From: DASQYE01 sp036389675
GTDB taxonomy: Bacteria > Acidobacteriota > Blastocatellia > Pyrinomonadales > Pyrinomonadaceae
Direction: 5' to 3'
NCBI GenBank assembly: GCA_036389675.1
Contig: DASVWI010000003.1
Coordinates: 124,001-188,000, forward strand
Length of the DNA stretch: 64,000 nucleotides
This document shows, one piece after another, positions 1 to 14,400 of the stretch (position 1 is the stretch's first letter; each line of letters starts with the position of its first letter). The translations under genes were made by a program, and so were the position numbers. The notes below the pieces were generated by a model, which saw only the letters and a list, made by a program, of their open reading frames with translations, searched no databases and was not told the origin of the DNA.

Positions 1-1377
1 ACCGTCAGCTACACGCCCAACGCCGACTTCTTCGGCGCAGACTCGTTTACTTACACCATCAGCGACGGCAACGGCGGCAATGATATGGCCACTGTTAACG
101 TTACTGTCACCAACGTCAATGATGACCCGACCGCTAATGACGACGCGGCGACGGTTGCCGAGGACAGCGGCGCAAACGCCATCTCTGTTCTCGCCAACGA
201 CAGCATCTCGCCCGACGCTGGCGAAACGCTGACGATCACGGTTGTCACGCAGGGCACAAACGGCTCTGTGGCGATCACAGGCGGCGGTACGGGCCTGACC
301 TACACGCCCAATGCCAACTACTTCGGGTCTGACTCGTTCACCTACACCATCAGCGACGGCAACGGCGGCAGCGACACGGCGACGGTCAACATTACCGTCA
401 CCAACGTCAACGACCCGCCCGATGCGGTCGACGATGCGGCGACAATGGCGGAGGACAGCGGCGCGAACGCGATCAATGTGCTTGCCAACGACAGCTTCGT
501 CCCCGATGCGGGTGAGACGTTGACGATCACGGCTGTCACGCAGGGCACAAACGGTTCTGTAGCGATCACGGGCGGCGGCACAGGAGTGTCCTATACTCCG
601 AACGCCAACTACTTCGGCGCGGACTCGTTCACCTACACCATCAGTGACGGCAACGGCGGCAATGACACGGCGACAGTCAGCATCACCGTCACGCCCGTCA
701 ACGATGCGCCCGTCGCCAATGCAGGCCCGGATCAGACAGCGTCCTGCACGGGCGCAGTGACGCTGGATGGAACAGCTTCCAGCGACGTAGACGATCCCAA
801 CAGCACGCTCGTCTACATCTGGAAGGAAGGCTCGACTGTGATCGCGACAGGCCCGAATCCGACTGTCGTGCTACCCGTCGGCGTGCATACGATAACGCTC
901 ACCGTGACCGACCCGCATGGTGCTTCTTCGCAGGACACCGTCGTGATTACGGTCGTGGATGATTCGTTGCCGGTCATTACGCTGACGAACCAGTCGTACT
1001 CGCTCTGGCCGCCCAATCACCAGTACGTGAATTTCAACATCGGTAATTTCGTCGCCAGCGCCAGTGACGCCTGCGACCCGACTGTTGACATCAGCGACGT
1101 GGTGATTGCGAAGGTGACGAGCGACGAGAAGGAGAACGGCAACGGTGATGGCAATACGCTCAACGACATCACCATCGCCGCCGACTGTAAGTCGGTTCAA
1201 CTGCGGTCGGAGCGTGACGGCAGCAGCAACGGTCGTGTCTACACCATCTTCTTCAGTGTCAGGGACACGGCTGGCAACACGACGACCGCTTCAACCAAGG
1301 TGATAGTGCCCAAGAACTACAACGGCACAGCCGTGGACGATGGGCCTAAATATACGGTCACGAGCAACTGCCCGTGA
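1..1377 (+). CDS. Secreted Ig-like/cadherin-like tandem-repeat protein with PKD domain (5' truncated)
   Basis: The reading frame is open from base 1, so the true start is outside the window; the first in-window methionine at 85 is not the start. The visible 458 residues begin with cadherin-like/VCBS-type domains carrying the repeated YTPNANYFG, DSFTYTISDGNGG and VANDS/VLANDS motifs. Successive domains begin at about 109, 400 and 691, an exact 291-bp (97-residue) period. A PKD-like domain follows (about 709-950, ANAGPDQ start), then a terminal beta domain with cysteine pairs ending in SNCP. Such repeats are typical of very large exported adhesins or surface proteins. No cell-wall anchor or DUF4214 is visible at the end. 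Role in adhesion is inferred; substrate unknown. Confidence 0.8.
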   Translation, partial: TVSYTPNADFFGADSFTYTISDGNGGNDMATVNVTVTNVNDDPTANDDAATVAEDSGANAISVLANDSISPDAGETLTITVVTQGTNGSVAITGGGTGLTYTPNANYFGSDSFTYTISDGNGGSDTATVNITVTNVNDPPDAVDDAATMAEDSGANAINVLANDSFVPDAGETLTITAVTQGTNGSVAITGGGTGVSYTPNANYFGADSFTYTISDGNGGNDTATVSITVTPVNDAPVANAGPDQTASCTGAVTLDGTASSDVDDPNSTLVYIWKEGSTVIATGPNPTVVLPVGVHTITLTVTDPHGASSQDTVVITVVDDSLPVITLTNQSYSLWPPNHQYVNFNIGNFVASASDACDPTVDISDVVIAKVTSDEKENGNGDGNTLNDITIAADCKSVQLRSERDGSSNGRVYTIFFSVRDTAGNTTTASTKVIVPKNYNGTAVDDGPKYTVTSNCP

Positions 1378-1557
1378 CCGTAGGGCAAGCCCTTTCGCCC
1401 GGCATGGGTGGGATGGACGCCGGCTGCGGGTCTTCGAGTGGCCTGCGCTTCGTGCAAGACTTACGAAAACCGGCAGTCAGCGTTCATTCCTATCCAGCCG
1501 ACTTGAGCAAAATTCTTTGGCTGACTTGAACTATTGATAATCGAGAGGAGTTTAGTG

Positions 1558-1950
1558 ATGAGAATACCCCGCGCAATTCTAAATACAAAAATTGGTTTCC
1601 GCCTGGCGATGCTGGTCGTCGTGATCTGTACGCTCGGCGCGTTGACGATGCTGTCGGGCTCACCGGCTGCGCCTGCGACGACCTCAATCACCATCGTGAA
1701 CAATTCCGGCTGGGAGATACGCCATATCTACCTGTCGCCCGCCGATAACGATAACTGGGGGCCTGATCAGCTCAACGACGGGGCCATCAGCCCCGGCCAG
1801 ACGCTCACGATCAACGTCTCATGGAATCAACCGACCGTCAAAATCGTCAGCGAGGATAAGGACGGCTGCTTCCTCTCCAAGACGGCTGACGCGACCGGCA
1901 ACATCACCTGGACGATCACCAGCGACGCGACCCCGAACTGTGGCGGCTAG
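1558..1950 (+). CDS. Small secreted beta-sandwich-like protein, function unknown
   Basis: A 130-residue protein starting at ATG 1558, 8 bp after a GAGAGGAG ribosome site; a longer reading from TTG 1534 would bury that site and is rejected. Residues about 15-40 form a hydrophobic export signal (IGFRLAMLVVVICTLGAL). The mature part is beta-rich, with motifs ITIVNNSGWEI, DNWGPDQLN and ISPGQTLTI and two cysteines (GCFLS and PNCGG) that could pair. Small exported proteins of this look are common in Blastocatellia-type genomes, which is a family impression rather than a search result. It follows the repeat protein by 180 bp and is not obviously in its operon. Function is not recognised. Confidence 0.7.
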   Translation: MRIPRAILNTKIGFRLAMLVVVICTLGALTMLSGSPAAPATTSITIVNNSGWEIRHIYLSPADNDNWGPDQLNDGAISPGQTLTINVSWNQPTVKIVSEDKDGCFLSKTADATGNITWTITSDATPNCGG

Positions 1951-2483
1951 GCCAACACAGGAAGGGGTGCGCTCGGTGGCTGACCGCTTCGGGCTCGTAG
2001 AGTCCTAACAGGCCATCCGCGCCGCCGAGCGCGCACGCACGGGCCGCAGGTTTGTACGAAAGCTCACCGGAATATTGTCGTTGATCGTGGCAGGTTATAT
2101 GAGCCCGCTCAGGTCAACCCGCAGACAGAGGCGGCTTTCGCACGGACAGTGATCGTCGGGGCACGAGGCTTAAAGGCTTGAGGGCGCTGGTCAATCAGCG
2201 CCCTTTTCATTTATAATCAAATCCGGCATAGGCACAAGCCCTAATAGTTGGGGCAGAGTCACCCCGAAGCCGAGCACTTGCCAAGCCGTCGTTCAATAAA
2301 TCAAGTATAAGTATTTGACTCGCCTGCAACTATAGCGTAAATTATTTGCGCGCTTCTGGGCTGATCCCCCGATACGGACTCGCGAAGTGCATTTCCTCGA
2401 TCAGCCGACCTTTTAACAATCCTCGCGCAGTGGGACCAGCCGCAGCGCTTCTCTTGCTCTTGCACCGGAAGGAATCCCCTAAG
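1951..2483 (+). other. Intergenic region before the giant gene
   Basis: About 530 bases without a convincing gene. It holds a hairpin terminator (2181-2204) and the AT-rich promoter-side region of the giant gene. An open frame runs from TTG 2346 into the giant gene but precedes its ribosome site and is not counted as coding. Confidence 0.6.
2181..2204 (+). terminator. Rho-independent terminator
   Basis: A 9-bp perfect stem (AGGGCGCTG / CAGCGCCCT) with a 6-base loop followed by TTTCATTTAT. It lies 230 bp past the small secreted protein, on the same strand. Confidence 0.65.
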
Positions 2484-5400
2484 ATGCGTCATGCCCACCC
2501 CTTCAAAGCCTTGACCGGGTTTGTAAATAAGACTGCCATCACCAAGAAGTTCTTCTTGCTACCGCTACTGACGGCCATAGCATTGGCGGGCGTCATCTTT
2601 TCCGGGTCGCACGTGCATTCGAGCGACCAATTAGGAGTAGTGGCGACGGAGCAGCAACGGCAGGAGCAGCAGCACGCGGCTTCTATCAAGCCATCTTCGG
2701 CGGCGGCTCATCCGGGCGCGACGGCGCGCAATAATTCCCTTCCTCTACGCGCGGGCAGTGAGGCGGCCAGTGCGGAAGAAGAGGGCGAGCGCGCAGAGCT
2801 CAGTCATAGCAGCCGCGTCGCGTCTAAATTCTTCCCCAGCATGGCTCCCATTGCGCCCATCATTGCGGCCACCAAGCTTGATGCGCTCGTCAATGACGAT
2901 GGCGACGGCAAGATTGACCCGACCAATGGAAATCCGGCGACAGAGGAAAGAATCACCTACACGGTCACCATCACCAATACTGGTGGTGACGCCACCCACC
3001 TCAAATTCACTGACACCATAGATACGCACACGACGCTCGTGCCCGGCTCCGTCAACACGCAGCCGATAGCGAATGACGATACCTATCAGGCCACGGGCAA
3101 CGTCCGCATACAGGTTCCTGTGGCGAACGGCGTACTGGTCAACGACCTAGACCCTGACGGCACGACCCTGACGAGCATCACAGCCTTTGACGCTACGAGC
3201 GCCAACGGCGGCACGGTGACGATGACGACCTCGGGCGCAAATGCGGGTGCATTCACCTACAACCCCCCGGCGGGATTCGAGGGCACTGGAGCCAACGCAG
3301 ACACCTTCACCTACACGGTGAGCGACGGGACGGCGACCGCGACGGCGACCGTCAAGATTGATGTCAGCGGGATGGTCTGGTTTATTAACGCCAACGCAGT
3401 CTCGGACGGCGATGGCCGTCTGACCAACCCCTTCAAGTTCCTCTCATCGTTTGCGGCGATCAACGACGGCGTGAACAACGTCCCGGCGCACAGCTTTCAT
3501 CCGGCGGCTAATGACAACATCTTCCTTTACGAGAGCGGCACGAGCTACACCGCTCCCGTCACGCTGCTTAGTGGACAAAAGGTTATCGGTCAGGATTCCT
3601 CTGCATCACTGACTTCACTCACAGGGATAACTCCGCCTACTTTCAGCGACCCGTTCCCTGCTGTGAACTCCGGGAACGGGACGTTTGTGACCATCGGCAG
3701 CGCCGCTGGCGGCATTCTTCTGAATTCAGGCAATCTGCTTCGCGGCTTCAACATGAGCGGTGTAGCCGGGACGGCCATTCAGGGAACCAACTTCGGCACG
3801 CTCTCGGCCTTTGAGCTCAACGTGGCGAGCAGCGGCCAGGCGCTCAGCCTGACGACCGGCACGGTTTCCGGCCCAGCGAGCGTCGCGGCCTTCGGCACGC
3901 TTTCATCCGGCGGCGGAACCAACGGCGTTCTGCTCAGCGGCGTCGCGGGCACACTGACCGCCGCTAACGGCACGCTCACAGGCACGGCCACCGGGCCAAC
4001 CTTCGCCATCGTCGGCGGAAGCGTCAACGTCACTTACAGCGGCAACATCACTCAGGCTGCCAACAACGCGGCGGTCTCCGTCACCGGCAATCACCAAACC
4101 GGCACGATCACCTTCAACACCGGCACGGTCAGCGCGACGAACGGCACGGGCCTGCAATTCGACAACGCCGACGGCACTTATAATTTCAGCGGCACGACGA
4201 CGCTCAATGGCGGCAACGCCGGGATAGACATCACCAACAACTCCTTCGGAACCTTCTCCTTCAACAGCAACACGAGCATCACCAACCCGACGAACGAGGC
4301 CATCACCATCACGGGCGGCGGGCAGAGCGTCACCTACAGCGGCTCCATCAGCAAATCGAACGGCACGCGCGGCATCCTCATCCAGAGCAACACCGCCGGA
4401 ACAATCCTTTTCGACGGCCCAAGCGCGACCGAGACGAAGTCCATCGCCACGACCGGCGCGGCGAACGCCATTGACCTGCTCAGCAACTCCGGCACGACGA
4501 TCAACTTTACGAATAACAATCTGGTGCTCTCTGCCACCGGCTCAGGCGTCGGCCTCAACGCCACTGGCGGCGGCACAGTCACCGTTCAGGGAACGGGCAA
4601 CACCATCACGACGGCGACGGGCTCGGCCTTAAACGTCAGTGCGACAAGCATCGGTGCGAGCGGACTCACCTTCCAGAGCATCAACGTCAACGGTGCGACC
4701 AGCGGCATCGTCCTCAACAACACAGGCACGGGCGCTCTGTCGGTGACGGGCACAGGCACGACCGCAGGCTCAGGCGGTACTATCCAGAACACACAGCAGG
4801 GCGGCGTCTTCACGACGACGACCAACCTTTCGCTCAAGAACATGAACTTCACCAACGCCAATACGGCTGATGGTGGCGCAAATTGTTCCAACGTTGACTC
4901 CTCCGCTTTCAACAGCCAGTGCAACGCGGCGATCAACATGAACGGTGTGACGACCGCGACCTTCGATAACCTGAGCTTGAACGGAGGCACGCAGGTCGGT
5001 ATCAACGGGCAGACCGTTTCCAACTTCTCGCTCCTGAACAGCACGGTGCAGAACTTCGGCGACGAGCCGAACGAAAACGATGTCCGTCTCTTTAACCTGA
5101 CGGGCACGGCCACGATCAACAACTGCGATTTCAGTTTCGCGGCTGGCGACGCGACCGGCGGTGAGAGCCTCATTGATATCAGGAACACGACCTCGACGGC
5201 GCTGACACTGAATGTTGATGGTGATCCCCTCAATGTTAATAAGAACAACTTTACACAGACTCAGTCCTCCGCCAACGGCAGCTACGGGCTGACTGTGACC
5301 AGCGCGTCCTCCGCCAACGTGACGGTCAACGTGCGTCGAAGTGATTTTCTCAACATCAGGACTGCCGGTATCGCGACGTTCGCGCGCGGCACGTCCACGA

Positions 5401-8400
5401 TGAACGTCAACATTACGGGCGTTGGCAACACTGCCAACGGCAACTCCTTCGACCCGGGCTTCCCCAACCTCGGACGCGCCATAGACCTCAACGCTCAGGA
5501 CACGGCGGCCCTCAACTTTAATATCAACGAGAATCCAAAAATATACGGCACCGGCGGCCCTATCATTAACGTCTTCGGTACAGTCAACGCACAGATCAAC
5601 GGCCATATCAGAAACAACCCCGACATCAGAAACGCGTCCGACACTTTGGGCGCGACGGCCATCGGCAGCGCCATCTATTTCCACCCGGAAGACAGCGCAG
5701 ACGGCAGAGTCGAAATTACCGGTAATACAATTTCAAAGATCGGCAAAGATCAGGCAATCCTACTGCTCAATCACGGCAACGGCGCGGCGTTGCTCGACGG
5801 CATCATTGACGGCATCGTCGCCAGCAACAACATCTCGATAGCGAACGCGAACGCCAACAACTCCGCTATCTATCTCAATTCCGGCGCGAACGCAGGCGAC
5901 GTTAACAAGGTCTGCGGTTACATCCACAACAACACCGTCACGACCGGCCTCGCCTCCCACTTCGCCTTCGTGACCTTTACCGGAAGCTCTGGCTCGAACG
6001 TCTATCTTCAGAACTTCAGTGTCGATGCTGCCGGTACGTGGACAGCCAACGCGAATACGGAAACAGGCCCCGGCAACGTTGCCATATCTGGGGGAAGCGG
6101 CTCGGTGCTTCCGGCAGCGGGCAATGCTCCTTTCAACGGCACGTGCCGTGCCCCGACAAACGCCGTCGCGATGCTCACTCCTGACGAGATGAGAGGCGTG
6201 CCGACATACGCGAAGTCTATCTCGCCGTTTGTCGAGAACGCGATGAGCCTCTGGACGGGTCTGGCACTGGCGAGCAACGAGCCCATGCCGACCATCCCGC
6301 AGAGCGCCACTCTCAACGAGTCGCTGGCATGGCAATCGCGCACGGGCGTCCATAATCTCTTCAACGATCAGGTCTATACCCCGTCCGCTCCCGAAGCGAT
6401 GATCAACGGAACCGCAAACGCTTCTCTCCTGCCGACGACCAACGAAGTCGCCGTCGCAGAGCAAGCCTCGATGACGGCGCAGGAGACTGCCATCGCCGAC
6501 ACGGCGAGCAACACTGCCGACCAAATCGCTTCCGCCAGCACAGATACCAATCGTGCGGCGACCGCGAGCGCGCACCCCGTTAAGAACCGCAACGCCATGG
6601 TCTTGAGCCATGCCGTGCGGACGAGAACACGACCGAGCGCTCTGGCCGCGGCCATGCTGGCCGGCGAGACCATCACGATTGACGGCGGCGCAGGCGTCTC
6701 GCCCGCCAACAGCGGGTTCACACTGCCCGCGGGCAAGAGCATCACCGTTACCTTCCAGGTCACGCTCAACAACACGCCGAACCTGACGACGCCGATTCCT
6801 GTCGGTGGCGCAGTGGTCAGCAATCAGGGCACGGTGACAGCCGACGGCGGCGTCAATGTTCTGACGGACGACACGGCGGTGGGCGGCGCAAGTGACCCGA
6901 CCAAGACGCCTGTCGATCTCTTCAACTCGCAGACGGATGTGACATCGAGCAACACTTCTGTCGGTCAGGGCGATCCGGTCACCTTCACGGCGACGGTCTC
7001 GTTCAATCCGACGGGCTCGCCCTCGGGCACGCCGGGTACGCCGACGGGCGCGGTTCAGTTCACGATTGACGGCAACCCGCTCGTCTGCGATCAGGGCAGC
7101 ACGGCCACGCAGACACTCAACGGCTCGGGCGTTGCGACCTGCACGACTTCTACCATTAACCCTGTCGGCTCACCGCACACGATCAACGCGATCTACAGCG
7201 GCGACGGCAACTTCGAGACGAGCACCGACGCGAGCCCCGTCTCGCAGACGGTCATCGCCTGCATAGCCAACCCGGTCGTCACCAGCAACGCCGACAGCGG
7301 CGCGAATACGCTGCGTGACGCTCTGGCGAACGTCTGTAATGCTCCGAACAACAACATCACCTTCAACCTCGGCGCAGGGTCGAACACGATCACGGCGCTG
7401 AGCACGCTGGTCATCGCCAAGAACGCGAACATCGCCAACACGATCACAGGCACGAACGGGAAGCTGACGATCACTGCGAACGGCGGCAACTTCAACGTCT
7501 TCCGCGTTGACAGTCCGGTCACGACGGCCAGCCTCAACGGCTTCACCGTCACGGGCGCAAGCCTGACAGGCTCCAACGGCGGCGGTCTCCTCGCCCAGAG
7601 CGGCACGGTCACACTGACCAACATGCTCTTTACGGGCAACACGGTCATCAACGGCGACGGCGGCGGCGTCGCTGCCGCAAGCGGCACGACCTTGAACCTT
7701 CGCAACTCGACCATCTCCGGCAATACGGCCCGCGAAGGCGGCGGCCTCGCCAGCAGCGGCGGCACGTTCAATCTCCTGAACGTGACGATCACGAACAACA
7801 ACGCCAACGGCAACACGGGCACAGGAGCTTGTCCGGCTGCAGGCAGCATCAATGGCAGTGGCGGCGGTATCGACACCAACAACAACATAACCAACATCAC
7901 GAACACCATCATCTCAGGCAATATCGCCTGCGGCCCGGGACAGAACGCTTCCGGCGCGTTCACAACCGAGAACAACAACCTTTTCGACGGCGACCAGAAG
8001 ATCGCGGCGCTCGCCGATAACGGCGGCCTGACGCGGACACACGCCCTGCTGGCCGGTAGCCCTGCGCTCGATGCGGGCGACAACACGGCGGCGGACGCTA
8101 TCCCGCTGACGACAGACCAACGCGGCGCAGGCTTCTCTCGCAAGCGCGACGCTGCCGACGCCGACACTACTCAGACCGTGGACATCGGAGCTTTCGAGGC
8201 CGACCCGTCGGTCGAGGACATCACGGACAAGTCCACTAACGAAGACACGCTGATCGTCGTCCCCTTCAACGTCGGCGACGCGGCCACGGCCTTCGATTCG
8301 ATCACGGCCACTTCGGGCAACACGACGCTTGTGCCGAACCTGGCTGCCAACATCAACATCACCGGCAGCGGCTCGTCACGTAACCTGAACATCACACCGG

Positions 8401-11400
8401 CGGCGAATGAGACTGGCACTTCGACCATCACTGTGACGGCGACCAAGACCATCAGCGGCACAGCCGTCAGCATGTCGGATACCTTCGTGCTGACGGTCAA
8501 CGCGGTCAACGACGCGCCGTCCTTCACACTGCCGGGCAATCCGCCTGCGGTTAATGAGGATTCCGGCGCGCAGACAGTCAACCCCTACGCGACCTCCATC
8601 TCTCAAGGGCCGAACGAGACGGGTCAGACCCTGACCTTCAACGTCTCGGTCACGGGCACGACCGGCTCGCTCTCCTTCACCACTGCGCCCGCGATTGACC
8701 CGACAACGGGTGCGCTGACCTACACGCCTGCCGCCGATACTTTCGGCACGGCCTCAGTCAGCGTGACCCTGAGTGACGACGGCAGCAACACTGCGCCCAA
8801 CTCGAACACGAGCGGCGTGCAGAACTTTACGATCACGGTCAACGCCGTCAACGATCCGCCGTCCTTTACGCTCGCGGGCAATCCGCCGTCGCTTAACGAG
8901 AACGCCGGGCCGCAGACGGTTAACAACTTCGCGACCTCCATCTCTCAGGGGCCGAACGAAACGGGCCAGACGCCTCTGACCTTCAACGTCTCGCCCACCG
9001 GCTCGACCGGGACGCTGACCTTCAGCACGCCGCCCGCGATTGACGCGACGACCGGCACGCTGACCTACACGCCTTCAAACGGCACTAACGGCACGGCGAC
9101 CTTCAACGTGACCCTGAGCGACAGCGGAAGCAACACTGTGCCCAACTCGAACACGAGCGCCGCGCAGAGCTTTACGATCACGGTCAACGGCGTCAACGAC
9201 CCGCCGGTCAACACAGCGCCCGCCGCGGTCACCATGCTGCAGGACACCGTGCTGACCTTTACCGGCGTCAATGCGATTTCCGTCGCCGACCCCGACGCGG
9301 CATCCCTGCCCGGAGACGGCGTCATCAACGTCTCGTTGACGGCCACCAACGGCACGCTCAACCTGAACGGCACAGCCGGATTGACCATCACTTCCGGAGC
9401 TAACGGCACTGCCGCCGTAGCCTTCGACGGCGCTATCGCTGACATCAACACGGCACTGAACGGCATGCAGTTTACGCCGCCCTCAGGCTATACGGGTGCG
9501 GCCAGCGTCCAGATCGTATCGGACGACAAGGGCAAGACCGGAACCGGTGGTGTGCAGACCGACACGGACACCGTCAACATCACTGTGACGGCTCCGACCG
9601 CTATGTACATCAACGAAATCCTGTTCAACCCCGACTCGTCGGGCCAGAACGAGTACATAGAGCTGCGCGGCACGCCGAGTTCCGCCATCCCTGTCGGCAC
9701 TTACCTGGTGGCAGTTGACGGCGACGCAGGAAACCTCGGTGATGTCACGACCTACATCAATCTCTCGGGTCTGACCTTCGGCTCGAACGGCTTCCTCGTT
9801 CTCTTGCAGAACGGCAACACCTACACGACCGATGCGGGTGCGACCGTTGTGAGCAGCAGCGGGGCAGTCCCGGCCAACGCCGGCTTCAAGGGCTTGCCGG
9901 GCGGCATCTTCCAGGCAGACGGCGGGGCCGACAGCCTTGAGAACGACTCCGTCACCTTCATGCTCGTCCAGACCAGTGCTGTTCCGAATCTTTCGGACGA
10001 CATTGACACGGACAACAACGGCGCAGCCGACGGCGCTGTCTATGACGGCTGGTCGATTCGCGATTCGATTGGCGTGCTTGACGGCACGAACACGGGCGAC
10101 CGTGCATACGGAGCCTTCAACTACTCCTACAACAGCGGAACCAACGGCTCGGCGACGGGCACAACCGTTCTCGTAGGATTCAACGTCGTCTACGTCGGAC
10201 GCCGTGGCGACACCACAGGCTCTGCGGCTGCCGATTGGGTCGCGAGTAGCGGGCCTGGCGGCGCAGCGCCGAACTTCACGCTCGACCCGGCGGGCACAAA
10301 GGTAGAGCCGTCCAGCTTTGCGGGCAAGACGCTGGATCACATCGGCTCGACCAACTTCCTTAACAAGGTTCCGGTCAACACCGGGCCATTTGCGGTCGCG
10401 CAGACCACAGACGAGGATGTCCCGCTAACCTTCAACGCGGGCAACGCCAACCTGATTTCCATTGGCGACCCGGACGCCGGCACTGCCAGCCTTAAGGTCA
10501 CGCTGACGGCCACGAACGGAACATTCAGCCTGAGTGGCACGGGCGGCCTGACCTTTACGCCAGCGGGAGCAGGCAACGACGGCACAAACGACGCGCAGAT
10601 GATCTTCACCGGCGCGCTCTCCGACATCAACGCGGCGCTCAACGGCCTGACCTTTACGCCGACCGCGAACTACAGCGGCTCGGCCAGCCTTGCCATCCTG
10701 ACCGATGATCAGGGCAACACCGGCGTGGACGGCGCGAAGACGGACTCCGACACCGTCAACATCACGGTCAACGCGGTCAACGACCCGCCGAGCTTTATCG
10801 TCCCGGCCACCGCCCCGACCGTCAACGAGGACGCCGGAGCGCAAAGCGTCAGCGGTTTTGCTTCCAGCATCTCTCAGGGCGCGGGCGACCCGGCACAGGC
10901 TTTGACCTTCAACGTCTCGGTTGCAAGCACGACCGGCAACCTTTCGTTCTCAAGCGCCCCGGCGATCAATTCTTCGACGGGCGAGCTGACCTACACCACT
11001 TCGCCGAACACCAACGGCTCGGCGACCATCAACGTCTCGCTCTCCGACAACGGAAGCAACGTCTTACCCAACTCGAATACGAGCGGCGTGCAGCAGTTCA
11101 CGATCAACGTCACGGCTGTCAACGACGCTCCCACGTTCCAGATCGCGGCGAACCCGTCCGCCGTCAACGAGGATGCGTCCGCGCAGACCGTCGCCGGCTT
11201 CGCCACAAACTTCCTGCCCGGCCCAGCCACGGCCACGGACGAGGCGGGCCAAACGCTGGCCGGCTACACCGTCACGCAGACGGGCACGACCGGCAACCTG
11301 ACGTTCACCTCCGGGCCGTCAATCGACAACGCTGGACAGCTAACCTACACGCCGACGGGCAACACTTCCGGCACGGCGACCTTCAACGTCGTCGCAACCG

Positions 11401-14400
11401 ACAGCGGCTCGGGCACAGCGCCCAACGTCAACCAGAGCGCGCCCGTCTCCTTCACCATCACGGTGACGGGGCAGAACGACGCGCCCCTGCTCGACAACAC
11501 GGGCAACATGTCCCTGAGCGCCATCAGCGAGGACATCGCACTCGCCGCAAACTCCGGCACGCTCGTCTCCGACATCATCGCCAGCGCAGGCGGCGACCGC
11601 ATCACGGACGTTGACGCCGGCGCGGTCGAAGGCATCGCCGTCAACGCCGTTAACAACACCTCCGGGGCGTGGCAGTACACGATAGACGGCGGCACGAACT
11701 GGACACCGTTCGGCACGCCTGATGCCGTCAACTCGCGGCTGCTGGCGGCAAACGCCCTGACGCGCGTGCGCTTCGTTCCCAACGCGGAGTTCAACGGCAC
11801 GATCAATCCCGGAATAACATTCCACGCATGGGATCAATCCACAGGCACGAACGGCAACACTGCCGACACCTCCGTCGCATTGGGCGGCATCACACCCTTC
11901 TCTACCGCGACCGAGACGGCCAGCATCACTGTCACGGAGGTCAACGACGCTCCCGTGGCTAATGCCGATGCGCTCAGCTCTGTCGGAGAAGACTCAGGGC
12001 TGCGGACGATTCCGTTCGCTACCCTGACGGGCAACGACTCGACCGGCCCGGCCAACGAGAGCGCCCAGACGTTGATCGTCAAGACCGTCGGCCTCCCCGT
12101 AGGCGGCACGGTCAGCATCAGCGGCGGCAACGTTCTCTTTACGCCGACGGCTGATTACAATGGCCCGGCCAGCTTCCAGTACACGGTTGAGGACAACGGC
12201 ACAACCAATGGTGCAGCGGCCCCGATCACGAGCGCAGCGGCGACCGTCAGCTTTAACATCACGCCGACGCCCGACACCCCGTCCGTGACGAACGCGACCA
12301 CCAACGAAGACACGCAAACCACCTCGGGCCTCGTCATCACGCGCAACGCCGGAGACGGCAACGAGGTAGTGAACTTCAAGATCACAGGCATCACCGGCGG
12401 CACGCTCTTCCAGAACGACGGAGTGACGCCGATCACTAACGGCAGCTTCATCACCGTGGCTCAGGGCGGCGCTGGATTGAAATTCACGCCCGCGGCGAAC
12501 TCGACCACGAACGGCAGCTTCACCGTTCAGGCATCGCTCAGCGCGTTGGATGCCGGACTCGGCGGTGGCACGGCGACGGCCACCATCACCATCAACCCGG
12601 TCAATGACGCTCCGACGCTGGACGCCATCGCTGATGTAACGATCAACGAGGACGCTTCCGCGCAGACCGTCAATCTCTCCGGCATAGGGGCTGGCGGCGG
12701 CGAGACGCAGACGCTGGTTGTCACGGCCACGTCCAACAACACCTCGCTGATTCCCAACCCGGCTGTCACCTACACTTCGCCGAACGCTACGGGCACGCTC
12801 TCGTTCACGCCTGTGGCCGGCCAGAGCGGCTCGGCTCTCATCACCGTCACGGTCAATGACGGCGGCGGCGTAGCCAACGGCGGGGTGCAGACGATAGTGC
12901 GTACCTTCACCGTGACGGTCAACGCGGTCAACGACGCCCCGGTCAACGCAGTGCCCGGCGCTCAGACCACGAATGCCGACACGGCTCTGACCTTCTCTGC
13001 GGCGAACGGTAACGCCATCACGGTCTCAGACGTTGATGCCGGGCCTGCTTCGGTCAGAGTCACGCTGACGGCCACGGGCGGCACGCTCTCGCTTTCTTCA
13101 ACCTTCGGCTTGGTCTTCACCACAGGTGACGGAACAAGCGATGCGACCATGACCTTTACGGGCGCGCTCTCAAGCATCAACGGCGCACTCAACGGCCTGA
13201 CCTTTACGCCGACCGCGGGCTTCTCTGGTGCGGCGAGCTTGCAGATCACGACTGACGATCTGGGCAACACTGGTCTGGGCGGCGCTCTCTCCGATACGGA
13301 CACCATAGCGATCACCGTCACGCAGCGATCCTTGCAGTTCAGCGCCGTCAGCTACACGATTGGCGAGGAACAGGGACACGCTACGATCACTGTCACGCGC
13401 ACGGGCAACACTGGAGCAGTGGCTACCGTTGACTTCGAGACGAGCGATCTGGCGGGCCTCAATAACTGCAGCGTCAACACGGGCGATGCTTCGGCCAGAT
13501 GCGACTACACGGCTATGGGCGGCACTTTGACCTTCGCTGCCGGAGAGGCGTCGAGAACCTTCAACGTGCCCATCATCAACGATGTCTACGTCGAAGGGCT
13601 TGAGCATCTGACGCTTACCTTGAGCAATCCGACGGGAGGCGTGCTCGGCGCAACTTCCGTAGTTTCGCTCAGCATCACGGACGATGATCTCGCTGTGGGA
13701 GCGCCGAACCCGATAGACAATCGCGCGTTCTTTATCCGTCAACTCTATCTGGACTTCCTCAACCGCCAGCCTGAGCCTTCGGGTCTGGCCGCATGGCTCA
13801 ACCGGCTCAACACCTGCCCGCAGCCGGGAGAGACCTTGCAGAACTGCGACGAGATAGAAGTGGCTTCGGCCTTCTTCCGCTCGCCGGAGTATTTCGACCG
13901 CGCCTACTTCATCTTCAAGGTGTATGAAGAAGCGCTCGGTCGTCAGCCGCAGTACGATGAGTATCAGCATGATATCCTTCGCGTCACCGGATTCCTGACG
14001 GCTCAGGAGCTTGAGGCTCGCAAGCAGCAGTTCGTCCTTGAGTTCACGCAGCGGCAGGAGTTCAAGAACAAGTACGACGGCATTGCTGACTCGGGAGCCT
14101 TCGTAGACGAGCTATTGAATACGGCAGGCGTGCAGTTCGACCCGGCGGTGCGCGCGGCGATTGTCTCGCAGTTAGCCAACAGCCAAATCCAGCGTTGGGA
14201 TGTGTTGAGAATCGTGGCGAACAGCCCCGAAGTAAGTCAGAAGTTCTTCAACAAGGCGTTTGCGGTCGTCGCATACTTCGCCTTCCTGAGAAGGAATCCT
14301 GACATCAACTATCTACACTGGATTCAGATGTTGAATACGACGGGCGACTATCGTGAGATGATCAGAGGCTTTATGCAATCTCCCGAGTATCGTCTGCGCT

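Noticed and set aside
2215..2300. Paired GGC/GCC motifs before the giant gene that recall a cyclic di-GMP riboswitch
   Set aside because: The order and the conserved GAAA and GGGACGCAAAGCC-type elements of that class are absent.
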